A stretch of 64,000 bases of DNA, taken from Gymnorhina tibicen. Lineage: Eukaryota > Chordata > Aves > Passeriformes > Artamidae. Each line of letters opens with the position of its first letter. Within the stretch, counting starts at the first letter, position 1. The position numbers and the translations under genes were made by a program. Below are positions 1-9,310 of this stretch, one piece after another. The notes below the pieces were generated by a model. It ran no database searches and was not told the origin of the DNA. It saw only the letters and a list, made by a program, of their open reading frames with translations. The stretch spans positions 124,001 through 188,000 of the forward strand of contig VXAZ01000459.1 in assembly GCA_013399875.1 (NCBI GenBank), written 5' to 3'.

Positions 1-3000
1 CATCCTGCGCGGCCCCTCCGGCACATCCATCACCCGCCCGGCGTTCACAGCGCGGCGCTGCTTACACGATCCAGACGCGCAGGTTCCTCCTGTCCCGCTC
101 CTCTCCTGCCTTTTGTTTTCTTTCGCCTCCCGGCGCTGGAGACAGAGCACCTGATGGAAAAAGCCTGCTCTGCCGCTCGCCGGGCTGGAAACGGCCGCTT
201 CCTTCCGTCCGTGCCCGGCACGGCGCCCGCTGCGGGGCCGGTGGCTGCCCCGGTGCCTTCCTGCCCTGGTGCCCTGGCTCTGGTCCCCGATGGTGGCACT
301 GGGGGAGGGCTGGAGGGGTTGGTGTGAGGGCACCGCGCTGCTCCCTCCGGGAGCTCTATGCGGGGCAGTCTCAGCTCCCCACAGGGTACAGGGGGACAGA
401 ACCGCGGTCTCCTCCAGGCTGGGAGGCTGCAGGGAGCACTGAGGCACTGCCTGGCCGTGGCTTCCCTCATCCTGCCTGGCCCCATGCCCTGCTCCCTCCC
501 TGTGACCCCTGTGCTTGCCCTCCGATCTTGTGCAGCCCCTTGGGCTCCTGGCCTCAGCCTGTCCTGGCTGTGCCCCACTGCCCACCAGCACAGAGCATGG
601 GTGGGCAATGCTGGCTTTCCAAATAACTCCGTTCTCCTTCCCCCTGCAGCCTAAGGCAGTCGGACACCAACCCCTGAGTGCTTTGGAGGGGTGACTTCAT
701 TTTGTGCTGCATTGCAAAGGTCAGACCGTCCTGCCAGGGTGTCCTCTGCATCCCAGCTCCTGGCCGTGGGAAGGGCTGGTCCTCCAGCCCCGTGTGGGGC
801 ACACGGAGCAGCCTGGAGCCTTCCCGTAGCCTTCCCTGCAAGGCCAGGGGGCTGGAGGATGCTCCCAGGGATGTGCTGCCAGGGCAGCGGTGCCCTCTGA
901 GTCTGTGAGGAGAAAGCCTCTTATTTTAAGGGCTTTGGTGGCTTTTTCTAGTGGGCAGGAGTCCAAGTTCCCAGGGCAAGGCGAAGGGCGGAGGTAAATG
1001 GAAACCTCAGCAGTGGCACTGACGTCTGTCCTGGAGGGTTGTGCTCAAGACAAACTTCTCTCCGTGTCCCTGGGCAAGGGATCATGTGCAGGGACCCCCA
1101 AACTCCTGGGGAGTCATCACCAGGTGGGAACTGGTGGCTTGAAGTAGAAAATCTCCTGCCCTGCTCCCCCTTCCCTGCTCCTGTGTGCTGCAGTCCAGGG
1201 AGGGAAGGGATTTACAGGGCAGCACAGGCCGGTCCTGAAGGTCACCTTCAGAGCTGCTCCAGCCCAGCTCGCCCATTAATCACCGTCCTGCCCCTGAAGG
1301 GGCTGAGGGAGGCAGGGGCTGTAATAATACACGAGCTGAGAAATGCCCTCCTGCCCTCCAGCAGCCCCCTCTGATGTCGGGCAGCAGATGAAAAGGTTGT
1401 AAATTTGGTGTGTGCGGATGGCTTGTAGGAGAAGGGTTTCTCTTATCACGTCCCAGCCTCTTGGGAAGGTGGGAGCAGCCCAGGGGCTCCCTCTCCATCA
1501 CCGCCCCGTGGCATCACCCCACGTGCAGCCAGCGGTCCCCTCCCCACCTGCTTGGGACAGAGCTGTCCCTGCCACTTGACCCCTGCCCTTACACCCAGCC
1601 AGAGAGGCTGGAGGTCAGCGGGAGGTGGGAAGAAAAAGTCACTTTTGTGGAGATACTGAAACTGAATCCGTGGTGAGGAGGGATGGCTGGGGCAGCATCT
1701 TAGCGAAGGAGTAACAAAAACAAACCCGCGCCAAGGAATCCTGCTTTGCCCCGAATGTTTTTCTTATGGAGTTGTAATAAGACAAGAGCTGTAAAGATAG
1801 TAACCTCCTAAACATTACCTTATTAAGGCTTCTCAGAAACCACAGGGCACGACCCCTCTGGGTCATGGAACAAGAGCGCAGCATCCAGCGAACAAACAGA
1901 GGCTAACGTTACATTTTTCACTTCATTTAGGGAACCTGGTTTCTAATTATAGTGTTTGTTTAATGGCAGCCCTCGGTTGTGCCTCACTCGAAGCCAGCCC
2001 CCCCAGAGCACAGGGAGGGGGGAGTGGGAGGGCTGGGAGATCTCCCTGCTGGAAACCAGGGCATGGGAGGGGGATGAGCTCGGGGACAGCGAGGGGTTTG
2101 GCGACGGGCAGCAGTGAGGGAGGGTCTGTGCCCAGGGAGAGCCCCGCTGTGCCCTGGGGACATCCCACGGGTGCTGTCCCAGCTCAGGGCCGTGCACCAA
2201 GGTCGTCTGCAGCAGGGGAAGGGGATGTCCTGCTGTGGGCTCTGTGCGATTCCCATCGCGTGTTCAGTGAGCCCGGGCTCACCTCCGTGCCCCGGTGCCA
2301 GCGGGCACACCTGCTGGGAGCTGGCTGCTCCTGGGCCCTGGCAAAACCAAGGCTTGTGCTGCCAGGGGCCGCCGCATCTCTGTGTGTGCAGCAATTCCAA
2401 CAAGGATTGGGGTTTTTTCCCAGGCAGCCCCCGGCAAGTGCTTCACCACCTGGCTGGCGGCTCTGGCTCCTTGGAGGACACCATATGCCTGTCCCTGCCG
2501 GGTCTGGGCACGCTGCTGGCAGATCTGGGCACTGCTGCTCCCATCCCAGCTCTCCTGGCAGGTGCCGGGCAGCTTTCAGGTGCCTCGTCCAGCACAGGCT
2601 GGTTCCCTGCTTCTCCTTTCCTGCAGCTGGCAGGGCAGCTCGCTCCGGGATGAGGGATGTCCCCGGGACACACACAGAGGTGCTGAGGGGACGTTCAGCT
2701 CCCGCAGCAGTGGCTCTGGTGCTGAGGTGGTGCCTAAGTCCGGGGGGAGCCTCAGGGATGCCAAGCACTCCACACCATCCCTGTGCAAAGCCTGGCGTGA
2801 TGGCAGAGAGGCCCTGGCCCTGCCTTTGGGGCTGTCCCAGCAGGCTCAGGGGTCCGGGGATGGTAGCAGCCCTCCCTGGGATGTGTTTCTGGTGGAAGTC
2901 CTACCCTGCCAGACTCTTTGTTGACATTTGTCCCCGCCACTGTGCCCGTGCATGGCTCGGGATCCCGCTCTTGCCCACAAGCCAGGACCCTCTGATGGAC

Positions 3001-3879
3001 GTGAGACCCCAGAACCCAGCTCTGAGCTCCCCTCAGGGAATGTCACCACCTTGGAAAGCCAGAGCTGAAGCTGCCGGTGTCTCCCCGTGCTCCCTGGCTC
3101 TCCCTCAGCGATTTCACACAGCAGAGGCCGTTCCCGCTGCTCCAGAGCTGTGCTCCGTGCTGGATTCGCCGCCCAGGGCGGCCAGCACAGCCCGGTGTCA
3201 CCCAGGCAGCGCAGCGGCGTCCGGAGCAGGGACAAACTCCTTCCTCGCCGTGCCGGGGGCCGATGGAGCAGGAGCATGCAGGCGCTCGGTGCCGGGTGTT
3301 CCCCGCCCCAGCTGCCAACTGGCTGCTCGCTGCGGGGGCCCGGTGCCGGCTGGAGGCCGTACATGGACACGGAGCTCCCGCACAGCTCCCCGTGCCCCCG
3401 GCACCCGGGAAAGGCCCGGGAGCGCCCGGCCCCGGCCTCGCCGCCACCGCCCCACCGGGGTCCCGGCCCCGGGGACGTTCGGGGACCTCACCCCGGGCTC
3501 ACGGCAGCCGCTGCAACGCCTCTTTCTTTTTCCCAGGCCAGATGGAGCTTTTCAAAGCCGTGGGAGTCACGGGACACCTCCAGCCAGGCCGGGGAGCATC
3601 TCCGCTTCCTCCGCCGGCCGGCAGGACGGGCGCCAGCACCGCCCCGGCTCCCCGCGGCCTTCCAGCCCCGCTGGACCCCCCACCCCACGGGCGGTGGGAT
3701 GCGAGTTTTCCCCCCCTCCTTCCCTCCGTGCACGGTGCCGGGAGGAAGTGAGTTATTCCAAACAACTTTCTCCGGCCGGGATGGCCCCGGTTCCCAGGCG
3801 CGCCGCTGGCAGCCCCGGCCGCTCTCCTCCCCCTCGCTTCCCCCAACCCTCCTTCCCTCCGCTCCCCCTCTCCGCCTTA
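1..3879. other. GC-rich non-coding flank upstream of the miR-143/145 host promoter
   Basis: I see no recognisable gene here. Long open frames, including one of 665 codons at 1963-3960, arise from high GC content. They have proline/serine/arginine-rich low-complexity composition, no domain I recognise and open overlapping frames on both strands. The one distinctive stretch is an AT-rich island at about 1660-1970, listed separately. I looked for IL17B, the expected neighbour on this side from human synteny, and saw no matching coding exon, so it probably lies outside the window. Confidence 0.6.
1660..1970. promoter_or_regulatory. AT-rich island, candidate conserved non-coding element
   Basis: About 300 bp of AT-rich sequence stands out against GC-rich flanks. 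It holds A-rich forkhead-like stretches (aacaaaaacaaacc near 1707; tgtttgttta near 1953) and the palindrome CCTTATTAAGG near 1819-1829. The palindrome resembles a CArG box but has seven A/T bases instead of six. There is no open frame of interest and no repeat family I recognise. A regulatory role is inferred from composition alone. Confidence 0.3.
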
Positions 3880-4150
3880 ATGACTTCCACATGGGCCTCC
3901 GGCAGCCCGGGCCAAGCCTCCCAGCATTGTCTGAAATCTCCAAATTTAGAAGAAATATGAAAATTGTCAAGCGGCCCTTCCTTAGGGGGTAAAAGCAACA
4001 CTGGGCCTCGCGGCGGCGGCGGCAGCCGGGCCCCACGTGACGGCCCCCCAGCCAATGGATCCCCACGGCGCCCCTGACAGCGCTGCCCGCCGCGGCCTGG
4101 CCTCCCCCGCCAGCGCATATAAGGTAAAAAGAAAAAGGTTTTTTCCAGCT
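3880..4150 (+). promoter_or_regulatory. TATA/CCAAT promoter, candidate start of the miR-143/145 host transcript
   Basis: Core promoter elements line up on the + strand. There is an E-box CACGTG at 4034-4039 followed by AC (USF/MYC type), a CCAAT box at 4052-4056 in the context agCCAATgg, and a TATA-like GCATATAAGG at 4115-4124. A start site is therefore expected near 4145-4150, and the CCAAT box sits about 90 bp upstream of it. The proximal block 3930-3990 is AT-rich within GC-rich surroundings, which suggests constraint. The position about 8.4 kb upstream of mir-143 on the same strand fits the first promoter of CARMN/MIR143HG. The motifs are seen directly; the assignment to that transcript is inference. 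Confidence 0.5.
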
Positions 4151-4307
4151 TCTGGGGAGCCCTGCGAGGAGTTTTGCACCCAGGGCTCCCGTGCCGGCCG
4201 CTTCAAAAAAAGGCCCGGCCGGCGTGGGCCGGGGTGCCGCCGGCGGGTTGTGGTGTGCCGGGAGGAGGCGGCGGGCACGTGGCCGTGTCCCCGCGGTGCC
4301 CCAGGGC

Positions 4308-4437
4308 GGGTGTGGGGTCGCAGGTAGGTGGGTGCGGATGGAGGGGAGCGGGTGTGGGGTCGCAGGTAGGTGGGTGCGGATGGAGGGAGCGGGTGTGGGG
4401 TCGCAGGTATGTGGGTGCGGGTGGAGGGAGCGGGAGG
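4308..4437. repeat. 41-42 bp minisatellite, about three copies
   Basis: Three tandem copies of a G-rich unit start at 4308, 4350 and 4391. Each contains gggtgtggggtcgcaggta, and the third copy is slightly diverged. Each copy carries a good splice-donor match (CAG|GTAGGT twice, then CAG|GTATGT) with exon ends at 4323, 4365 and 4406. Its position just downstream of the candidate promoter puts it at the likely end of a first exon. Confidence 0.8.
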
Positions 4438-6082
4438 GGGCGCGGGTGGGTGCGCGGGGCAGCGGGGATGGGGAGGTTGGTGCTGGAGCTCCGGCTGTGC
4501 CCGCTGGAAAACGCAACTNCCACGAGCAGGGAAATCTGCCGGGCACGGAGCTGGCCGAAGCCTCCTCGAGGTTAGGGGATCCTGGGCAAAGGGGTGCCCC
4601 AAAATCTGTCTCTGCAGCTCTGTCCTGGCGCTGGGCTTGGTGGGGACGGACCCTCCCGGGGCTGGGGGAGGAATTGCTTTCTGCTCCGTGGATGTCTGGG
4701 ATGGAAAAACCGGGAAGCCGGAGACATGGAACCCCTGCTTGGCTCCTCCGCCTGTGCTGCCGCCACTCTTGGGGAGAACGAGCTGGGGAGGGAGTGGGGC
4801 CGGGGCTCAGTGCCCGAGGCTCGCAGGGTGTTGGAGCCGCCGTCCCCAGCGCACTCACACCGACGGGGAGCATCCCGCTGCCCGCGGCTTTTGGGACCCC
4901 GGGGCCAGCCCCGCCTGTGCCCTGCCTGGCTCTGTCCTCCGGGAGCGGCCCCAGCCGGCCCCACGGACGTTATCCCAGCCGGGGGCACTTCCCCGGCTCC
5001 ATCGCTCTCCGGGGGAATGGGGGCTGCATCCTCAAACCCCCGGAGCTGCAGTGGTGGCTGCAGAGTGTGTGACCTTGTGGGGGCCAGCAGCTGAGCCCCG
5101 TGCTGGCAGCAGGTGATGGCCAGCAGGGCTGATGGCCTTGCAAAGGCTCCCCGAGTGGTGCCTCCTCCCTCAGGGCTGCCTTTGTGGGGTTTACGCTCTC
5201 CCTCTGCTCCCAAAGCACCGGCAGTGGCTGTCCCCTCCCAGTGGGTCACCTGGGGACACTTGTGGCTGCAAGGTGCCATGTCCTCCTGCCTCCTTCCTCT
5301 GCAGGGACAACCACCAGCTGCTATTTGGGTCCAGCACAAGGACAGCGGGTCCAGCCGGGGCACGATGCCACCCCTGTGGGTACGGGTTCCGGATGGGCTC
5401 TGTGTCCCCCTGCAGTGGGACAGTGACAGTGACCAGGGCACTGCAGCCTCTCAGCCGCCGTGGTCCCAGTCTGTCCCCACTCCGCTGTTCCTCAAGAGCT
5501 TCCTGCTGTTGCTGGCTGCTCCTGGGGAAGTTGCAGCATCCTGGGATGCTGCACATGGGGTCAGGGAGCCACTGGCGGGACATGACCTGTGTCCCCTTCC
5601 CAGTGGCAATGTCCCTGGCACGGGGCTATCCTGCCTGTGCCCAGCCTGGCTCCCCAGACCCCGTGCACCATCCAGGGAGCCTCCAAAGGACGATGGAATT
5701 GCCTCCCCGCCGCCGGCCGGTGGGAGAGAAGTCACCGTCCAACAAACACAGGCAGACGCCTCCGCCGGAGATTTCCCAAGCAGTTATCAGCAGGAATTCG
5801 GGAAAGGCTGTGTCTAGACAGGCTGCAGCTCTGGGTGACTGCTGGATAGAGTGGCATTTCCCTCCATGCTTGTCAAGAGAGAGTCTGCAGATGATTAAGA
5901 ACCCTTTTTTTCCCCTCTTGGTCTCCTTTTCTATCCAAGAACCACCCCTGTCCCTGATCAGGCTTTTCCGAGGCTTGTTCCTCCGCAGCCCAGGGTAACC
6001 TGCCTTTGCTCATCCCTGGCATCCTGCTCCCCTCCTGGGGCTGAGGGGGAAGGGCCTGTGCTCAGGGCTTGGTGCCATCCTG

Positions 6083-6761
6083 CAGTGGCTCCTGGAGAGC
6101 AGGGTTGGGATGAGTGGCTCCCTCAGCCCGTGGCATGGCTGCTCCTGGTTAGTGAGAGCTCCGGCCATGGCACCGCTGCCTCCTGGTCAGTGACAGCTCC
6201 GGCCGTGGCGGGCACTGTGCCACGCCATGGCAGGCTGCTGGGCAGTGGCGTGGCACGCGCAGGAGCACGGGCAGCGCAGGGGCTGTGCCAGGCTGGGGAC
6301 CCGGCTGTCCCCAGGGCAGCCCCAGCACCTGAGCGTGTGCGGGGCAGAGGCAGCGCCGGCTCAGCAGTGAGGCAGGAGGCCGGAGATCCGAGCTCTGGGG
6401 CTGTTTCAGCGTGCCCGGACCNCAGTGGCTCCTGGAGAGCAGGGTTGGGATGAGTGGCTCCCTCAGCCCGTGGCATGGCTGCTCCTGGTCAGTGAGAGCT
6501 CCGGCCATGGCACCGCTGCCTCCTGGTCAGTGACAGCTCCGGCCGTGGCGGGCACTGTGCCACGCCATGGCAGGCTGCTGGGCAGTGGCGTGGCACGCGC
6601 AGGAGCACGGGCAGCGCAGGGGCTGTGCCAGGCTGGGGACCCGGCTGTCCCCAGGGCAGCCCCAGCACCTGAGCGTGTGCGGGGCAGAGGCAGCGCCGGC
6701 TCAGCAGTGAGGCAGGAGGCCGGAGATCCGAGCTCTGGGGCTGTTTCAGCGTGCCCGGACC
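6083..6761. repeat. 339-bp direct duplication around a single N (likely assembly artefact)
   Basis: Bases 6083-6421 and 6423-6761 are near-identical, at an offset of exactly 340, and are separated only by N at 6422. The one difference I found is t/c in ctcctggt(t/c)agtg near 6150. Perfect abutment on an N, with almost no divergence, is the signature of an unresolved overlap between two contig ends rather than a real tandem repeat. Real single-copy sequence is probably about 340 bp shorter here. Confidence 0.85.
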
Positions 6762-8318
6762 TTGGCTGGCAGCAGAGAGGAGGTGATGGGAGCAGACTCC
6801 ATGCAGAGCCAGTGCCTGGGCTGCAGCTGCTGGCTCGAGGTGAGGGCCGAAGCTGCTTTGTGCTGGAGGGCAGGCTGGGGACAGTCAGGCTGTCCGTGGG
6901 GAGGGGGACTGGAGGGCTGCCCTGTGCCCTCACTAGGTGCACAAAGTGCGTGGCTGTCAGCTGGGCGGGTGACAGATGTGTGTGGTCACCCTGCCCAGGC
7001 TCTGCTTGAGGTGCTGAGCTTCTGAGCAGCAGCACCTTCCCTGTCCTACGGTCCCTGGAACGTGCTGGTGCAGTGCTGGAGCTGCAGGGGATGGCCAAGG
7101 TGCAGGAGGTGCTGGTGGGGCTGCCCAGGGCTCGGCCAGCCCTGCAGGGCACAGGGCCACCTGTCCCCAGTGCATCTCAGGGGGCTCAGCCCTGGCTGGG
7201 TGTGTGGGGATGGGGTGTGACAGTGCCGTGCTGTGGTGGCGGGGACTGGGATGTGCTGGTAGTTCTGGAGGCTTCCCACCCTGGGCCAGCAGGATCCGTG
7301 GGGGCTGGCTGGTGCTCTGGGCTTTGCCCCGAGACCTCTGGGAGCGAGCAGATGTCCCCACTCTGCAGGGACAGCCCTGCCGTGCTGGCAGCACAGGGCC
7401 ACGGGCAGCGCTGCCTCTCCCTGGGCTGAGCTCTGCCGGGGTGAGCAGCTCCCCTTGGACAAGGGATGGCAGCAGCCAGGGCCTGGCCGTGGGGCTGCGG
7501 GGTCTGATGTGCCACATGTGGGGCAGACGCTCTGTGGTGGCCAGTAGGTCACCCTGGTCTTGCTGTGGGACTAGCTCAGTGGCCACCAGTACTTGGGACG
7601 TCTCTCTCCCTGCCCGGCCTTTTTAACTGGGACCCCTCACTCTGGGATTTGTGTTTCCTTTTTTTCCTCTCCCTTTTCAACCTTATTTTTGAAATTTTCA
7701 TTTTGATTCTTCCCCTCCTCCAGCCCCACAATTGCTGCTGGAGGCTCTGCAGGGGAACGATGCCTGTTGCACCAGTCCCAGTGTAACTCCTGTGCTCCCT
7801 GGTTTTCCACATCTCATCTCCCCTGGAGCCACCGAGGGCATTTTATTTTATTGTCTTTTATTGTTTGGATGGTTGGGCAGCAGGCAGGGCTGGGAAAGCT
7901 GGGAGCCTGCGAGGGACATGAATGACAGCCTGGGCTCTGCTGGAGCAGAGATCAGGGGATAGAACTGGGAGAAGCAGCCTAAGTTGTGGCGGCTTAAGGA
8001 GCACACCACGGCTGTGCCTCTGCCCGAGGAGAGGGAGCCTGGCTGCTCCCTGCCCACTCCACTCCAGGCTGGGAAGCTCCTGCATGCCCACCATGCCCAG
8101 TGTCCCCTCAGCGGCTCCTCGGAGCCCTGCGAGAGCGGGGTGAGGAGCAGAGCCCGGGAGCGAGGAGGATGCTGGAGCCCTGCTTGGGAACAGCATCCAC
8201 GGGGAGCTCTGCTCCGGGTTCCCACCAGCCCTTCCCAGCGCGGGCTGGAGGCCCGTGACGTGCTGGCCCGTCCCCTCTGGGACTTCACCCCTGCACCACT
8301 TCCTGCAGGCCGGGAATG

Positions 8319-8336
8319 TGACGTGTAAACAAAGTG
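8319..8336 (+). promoter_or_regulatory. CRE-like, FOXO and NKX-like motif cluster
   Basis: Within 18 bp there is TGACGTG (8319-8325, CRE-like), GTAAACAA (8325-8332, a full FOXO site) and AAAGTGG (NKX2-5-like core AAGTG). The patch lies about 4.3 kb upstream of mir-143 in otherwise GC-rich sequence. In mouse the miR-143/145 cluster is reported to respond to Nkx2-5 and SRF. Matching this copy to that site is inference. Confidence 0.3.
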
Positions 8337-8879
8337 GGAAGGCTGGTGCTGGCCCGGGCTCCCACGCTCCGCGTGCCCCGGGGCCGGCCCCGGCGCCAGC
8401 GGCATCCCCGTGCCCCAAAACACCTTCCCGGGCTGGCACGGGGAGCGGGCACGGGGCTGGGGAGGGGGAGCGGCTCTGGGGGAGGAAGGCAGCCGAGGAT
8501 GGGGAGATGGTGATCCCAGGGCCGGCAGCAGCGGGGAAGGGCCGAGGCCGTGGGAAAGGCGGTGACCGGGCTCCCGTGTGCCTTGGCTCTTCCGTAGCTT
8601 CCGTGGCTTCTTCCAGCCATGGGTCCCTGTTGTGCTGCTCCTCCCCTTCTGGAGGCTCCTCACCCCCAAGCCAGGATCTGTAGCCGGAGGGTTTTGGCCC
8701 CTCACCACAGCACTGGCACCAGTGGGTTCTGCGTGGCAGGGACAGCGGGGTCAGTGCCCTTCCCTGAGGTGACAGGGAGGTGGCAGAGGCCTCGTTTGTC
8801 CCTTCAGCCATGCCACGCCATGCCATGGCATGCCACGCCACGCCACCAGCAGCAGAGCAGAGCGTGGAGGATCCCAGCT

Positions 8880-9310
8880 CTGCAGAGACACCAAATTAGG
8901 TGATTTCTCCCTCGCTCTGGCCCCACAAGCCAGATGCGCTCTCCCCTCTGCACCCATCCCCTGCTCGCAGCCCCCCGAACCTGCTCCTTTGTTCTTGGCA
9001 TCATAATTCATCCCAGCAAAACCCAGCGAGCGAGAGCAGCATCCCCCTGGGCCCCCTTGGCTCGTCCCCAGCAAGGGAGATGGGGGGAGATGGGGGCCGC
9101 TCGGGCTCCAAATCTGCCTTTTTGACCATAAAAGGGCAGGCACGCAGCCCCGGCAGGAGGATGGGAAAGGGAAGGCAGAGCTATTTATAGCTGAGCATCA
9201 GGACCTCAGCCTGAACTCGGGGTTAATCAGCCTGTGACCAGATTAGGATCTCCCCTGGCCCCTCCATTTTCTCATAAACCTTTGATTTAATACCAGCGCT
9301 GGCGAGGGAG
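8880..9310 (+). promoter_or_regulatory. Candidate SRF/MEF2 muscle enhancer of miR-143/145
   Basis: Two perfect CArG boxes, CC(A/T)6GG, lie 235 bp apart: CCAAATTAGG at 8891-8900 and CCATAAAAGG at 9126-9135. A perfect MEF2 site, CTATTTATAG, follows at 9181-9190. Between and after them are a SOX/HMG-like CCTTTGTTCT near 8983, GATTA homeodomain words near 9223-9245 and a TCF/LEF-like CCTTTGATTT near 9281. The cluster is about 3.4-3.7 kb upstream of mir-143. It is established that SRF with myocardin activates mammalian miR-143/145 through an upstream CArG element a few kilobases away. The motifs are seen directly; equivalence to that enhancer is inferred from position and content. Confidence 0.6.

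Larger units (their letters stand above)
4440..8880. other. GC-rich putative intronic or upstream region of the miRNA host
   Basis: No protein-coding gene or known repeat family is recognised. The region contains a single N at 4519, the 339-bp duplication described separately (6083-6761) and a T-rich patch at about 7620-7870. A compact motif cluster sits at 8319-8336. A run of GCCAC/ATGCC words at about 8811-8845 is a small simple-sequence patch. Confidence 0.5.

Noticed and set aside
1..1000. IL17B, expected neighbour by synteny
   Set aside because: No cysteine-knot cytokine exon was found on either strand in the window's left end.
1819..1829. CCTTATTAAGG as an SRF CArG box
   Set aside because: It has seven A/T bases between CC and GG; the CArG consensus needs six.
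1963..3960. 665-codon open reading frame on the + strand
   Set aside because: Low-complexity, GC-driven frame with open overlapping frames on both strands, no recognisable domain and no conserved start context. It ends inside the candidate promoter region.
4115..4124. GCATATAAGG as a CArG box
   Set aside because: It begins GC rather than CC; its position relative to the CCAAT box fits a TATA element better, though overlap with SRF is mentioned as a possibility.
3488..4873. 461-codon open reading frame on the - strand
   Set aside because: It runs across the promoter motifs, the minisatellite and an N; its repeated 'LPATPHP'-type blocks are just the minisatellite translated.
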